Below are positions 5,069-6,413 of a stretch of 6,413 nt of DNA, one piece after another. The DNA is taken from contig CALCNV010000162.1 in NCBI GenBank assembly GCA_937897645.1, forward strand, positions 1-6,413, in the 5' to 3' direction. The stretch is from an uncultured Lysobacteraceae bacterium. Its GTDB lineage: Bacteria > Pseudomonadota > Gammaproteobacteria > Xanthomonadales > Xanthomonadaceae. The first letter of the stretch is position 1. Each line of letters begins with the position of its first letter. A model generated the notes under the pieces. It made no database searches and was not told the DNA's origin. It saw only the letters and a list, made by a program, of their open reading frames with translations. Position numbers and translations under genes: made by a program.

Positions 5069-6413
5069 TCAGGCCTCGTAGGCCGCTTCGCCATGCGAGG
5101 TGATGTCCAGGCCCTCGCGCTCGGCTTCTTCGCTGACGCGCAGGCCGACCGTGTACTTGACGATCAGGAAGGCAACCAGCGCCACCGTGCCGGACAGCGC
5201 GATGGTGACCAGCACGCCCTGGGCCTGGATCCACACCTGGCCGGCCATGTCGTAATCCGGCAGCGAGGTTTCGGTGATGTAGTCCCAGATGCCCGCGCCG
5301 CCCAGTGACGGGGCTGCGAACACGCCGGTCAGCAAGGCACCGGTGATGCCGCCGACGCCGTGCACGCCGAACACGTCCAGGCTGTCGTCCGCGCCGAGCA
5401 GCTTCTTCAGCCCAGTCACGCCCCACAGGCACAGCACGCCGGCGATGGCGCCGATGGCCAGTGCGCCGTTCAGGCCGACGAAACCGGCTGCCGGGGTGAT
5501 GGCGACCAGGCCGGCCACCGCACCCGAGGCTGCGCCGAGCAGCGACGGCTTGCCCTTGGTCATCCATTCCACCAGCGTCCATGCCACCACCGCCGCGGCC
5601 GTGGCCAGGAAGGTGTTGACGAAGGCGATGGCGGCGGTGCCGCCGGCTTCCAGCGCCGAACCGGCGTTGAAGCCGAACCAGCCGAACCACAGGATCGAGG
5701 CGCCGATCATGGTCAGGGTCAGGTTGTGCGGCTTGATCGCCTCACGCCCGTAACCGGTGCGCTTGCCGATGACATACGCACCCACCAAACCAGCGATGGC
5801 GGCGTTGATGTGCACGACGGTGCCGCCGGCGAAATCCAGCGCGCCCTTGGCGAACAGGAAGCCCGACTTGGACAGTGCTTCGGTGGCCGCGTCGGCATCG
5901 GTGAACGCATCCGGGCCGGGGAAGAACCAGACCATGTGCGCCATCGGCAGGTAGGCGAAGGTGAACCACAGCACGGTGAACAGCAGCACGCCGGCGAACT
6001 TCACGCGTTCGGCGAAGGCGCCGACGATGAGTGCGCAGGTGATGCTGGCGAACGCGCCCTGGAACACGAAGAACGCCAGTTCCGGGATGTACACGCCCTT
6101 GGTGAAGGTCGCGCCGATGGACGCCGCATTCAGGCCGCTGGCGAACAGTCGATCGGTCCCGCCGATGAACGCGCTGCCTTCGGTGAACGCAAAGCTGTAG
6201 CCATACAACGCCCACAGCACGGCGACGAGCGAGAACACCACCAGGTTCTGCACCAGGATCGACAGCACGTTCTTGCTGCGTACCAGGCCGCCGTAGAACA
6301 GGGCCAGGCCGGGCAGGGTCATGAAGATCACCAGTGCCGCGGACACCAGCACCCAGACCGTATCGGCCTTGCTGATGGTGGGGGCGGGGGCGGCTTCGGG
6401 TTCGGCGGGAGCG
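5069..6413 (-). CDS. amtB: Ammonium transporter AmtB, 5' end outside the window
   Basis: 447 codons of an Amt/Rh-family ammonium channel of the inner membrane are visible; the N-terminus, presumably a signal peptide, lies beyond 6413. The first visible residues are an Ala/Pro/Glu-rich stretch (APAEPEAAPAP), then TISKADTVWVLVSAALVIF begins the first membrane helix. A GTG at 6352 is in frame but is an internal valine, not the start. The core is typical. In visible-fragment numbering, Phe121 and Phe248 form the phenylalanine gate, Trp162 and Ser252 the recruitment site, Asp193 the conserved acidic residue, and His201 and His351 the pore twin-His pair. They correspond to E. coli F107, F215, W148, S219, D160, H168 and H318. 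The segment between Trp162 and Asp193 is 19 residues longer than in E. coli. The tail GLRVSEEAEREGLDITSHGEAAY is the conserved PII(GlnK)-binding C-terminus. It is the first visible gene of the amtB-ntrB-ntrC unit, and a glnK/glnB gene upstream is likely but unseen. Confidence 0.97.
   Translation of the reverse strand, partial: APAEPEAAPAPTISKADTVWVLVSAALVIFMTLPGLALFYGGLVRSKNVLSILVQNLVVFSLVAVLWALYGYSFAFTEGSAFIGGTDRLFASGLNAASIGATFTKGVYIPELAFFVFQGAFASITCALIVGAFAERVKFAGVLLFTVLWFTFAYLPMAHMVWFFPGPDAFTDADAATEALSKSGFLFAKGALDFAGGTVVHINAAIAGLVGAYVIGKRTGYGREAIKPHNLTLTMIGASILWFGWFGFNAGSALEAGGTAAIAFVNTFLATAAAVVAWTLVEWMTKGKPSLLGAASGAVAGLVAITPAAGFVGLNGALAIGAIAGVLCLWGVTGLKKLLGADDSLDVFGVHGVGGITGALLTGVFAAPSLGGAGIWDYITETSLPDYDMAGQVWIQAQGVLVTIALSGTVALVAFLIVKYTVGLRVSEEAEREGLDITSHGEAAYEA

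Noticed and set aside
3862..5103. Long 413-codon open frame on the plus strand opposite ntrB
   Set aside because: It is antisense to a complete NtrB with all histidine-kinase motifs. Its Gln/His/Arg-rich composition is typical of antisense frames in GC-rich genes, and its start lies in the REP hairpin.

Overview
The window looks like chromosomal DNA from a GC-rich gammaproteobacterium. It most resembles the Xanthomonadales (Lysobacterales: the Xanthomonas/Stenotrophomonas/Lysobacter or Dyella/Rhodanobacter groups). The basis is protein character, the amtB-ntrB-ntrC gene order, and hairpin REP-type repeats of the kind abundant in these genomes. The genus cannot be fixed from sequence reading alone.

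Layout. (1) Positions 1-593, minus strand: the N-terminal part of a FadI-like thiolase running off the left edge. (2) 594-705: a 112-base divergent intergenic region with small dyads. (3) 706-1593, plus strand: a conserved-looking 295-residue protein that I cannot assign. (4) 1594-1706: a 33-bp inverted REP-type hairpin between two convergent genes. (5) 1707-2255, minus strand: sodC, a lipoprotein Cu,Zn superoxide dismutase with every metal ligand present. (6) 2256-2445: a second inverted REP-type pair whose spacer holds a clear intrinsic terminator for the ntrC transcript. (7) 2446-6413, minus strand: the nitrogen-control cluster amtB (5' end cut by the window) - ntrB - ntrC, with a third REP-type pair between ntrB and ntrC.

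How the genes work together. AmtB imports ammonium and is normally gated by a PII protein (GlnK/GlnB). NtrB is the PII-controlled kinase/phosphatase, and NtrC is the sigma-54 activator it phosphorylates. A glnK-type gene just upstream of amtB, outside the window, would be expected. The other three genes have no evident link to nitrogen control.

The most notable structure lies at the amtB-ntrB junction. A 17-bp sequence one base away from the classical NtrC operator ends directly against the ntrB start codon, and it is the core of a 41-base near-perfect palindrome that covers that start codon. The ntrC start codon in turn sits three bases beyond a 79-base REP hairpin. Neither gene has a convincing Shine-Dalgarno sequence. 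This suggests that expression of ntrB and ntrC is set by DNA-level autoregulation combined with RNA structure and translational coupling. No mobile element, CRISPR array, tRNA or rRNA was seen.
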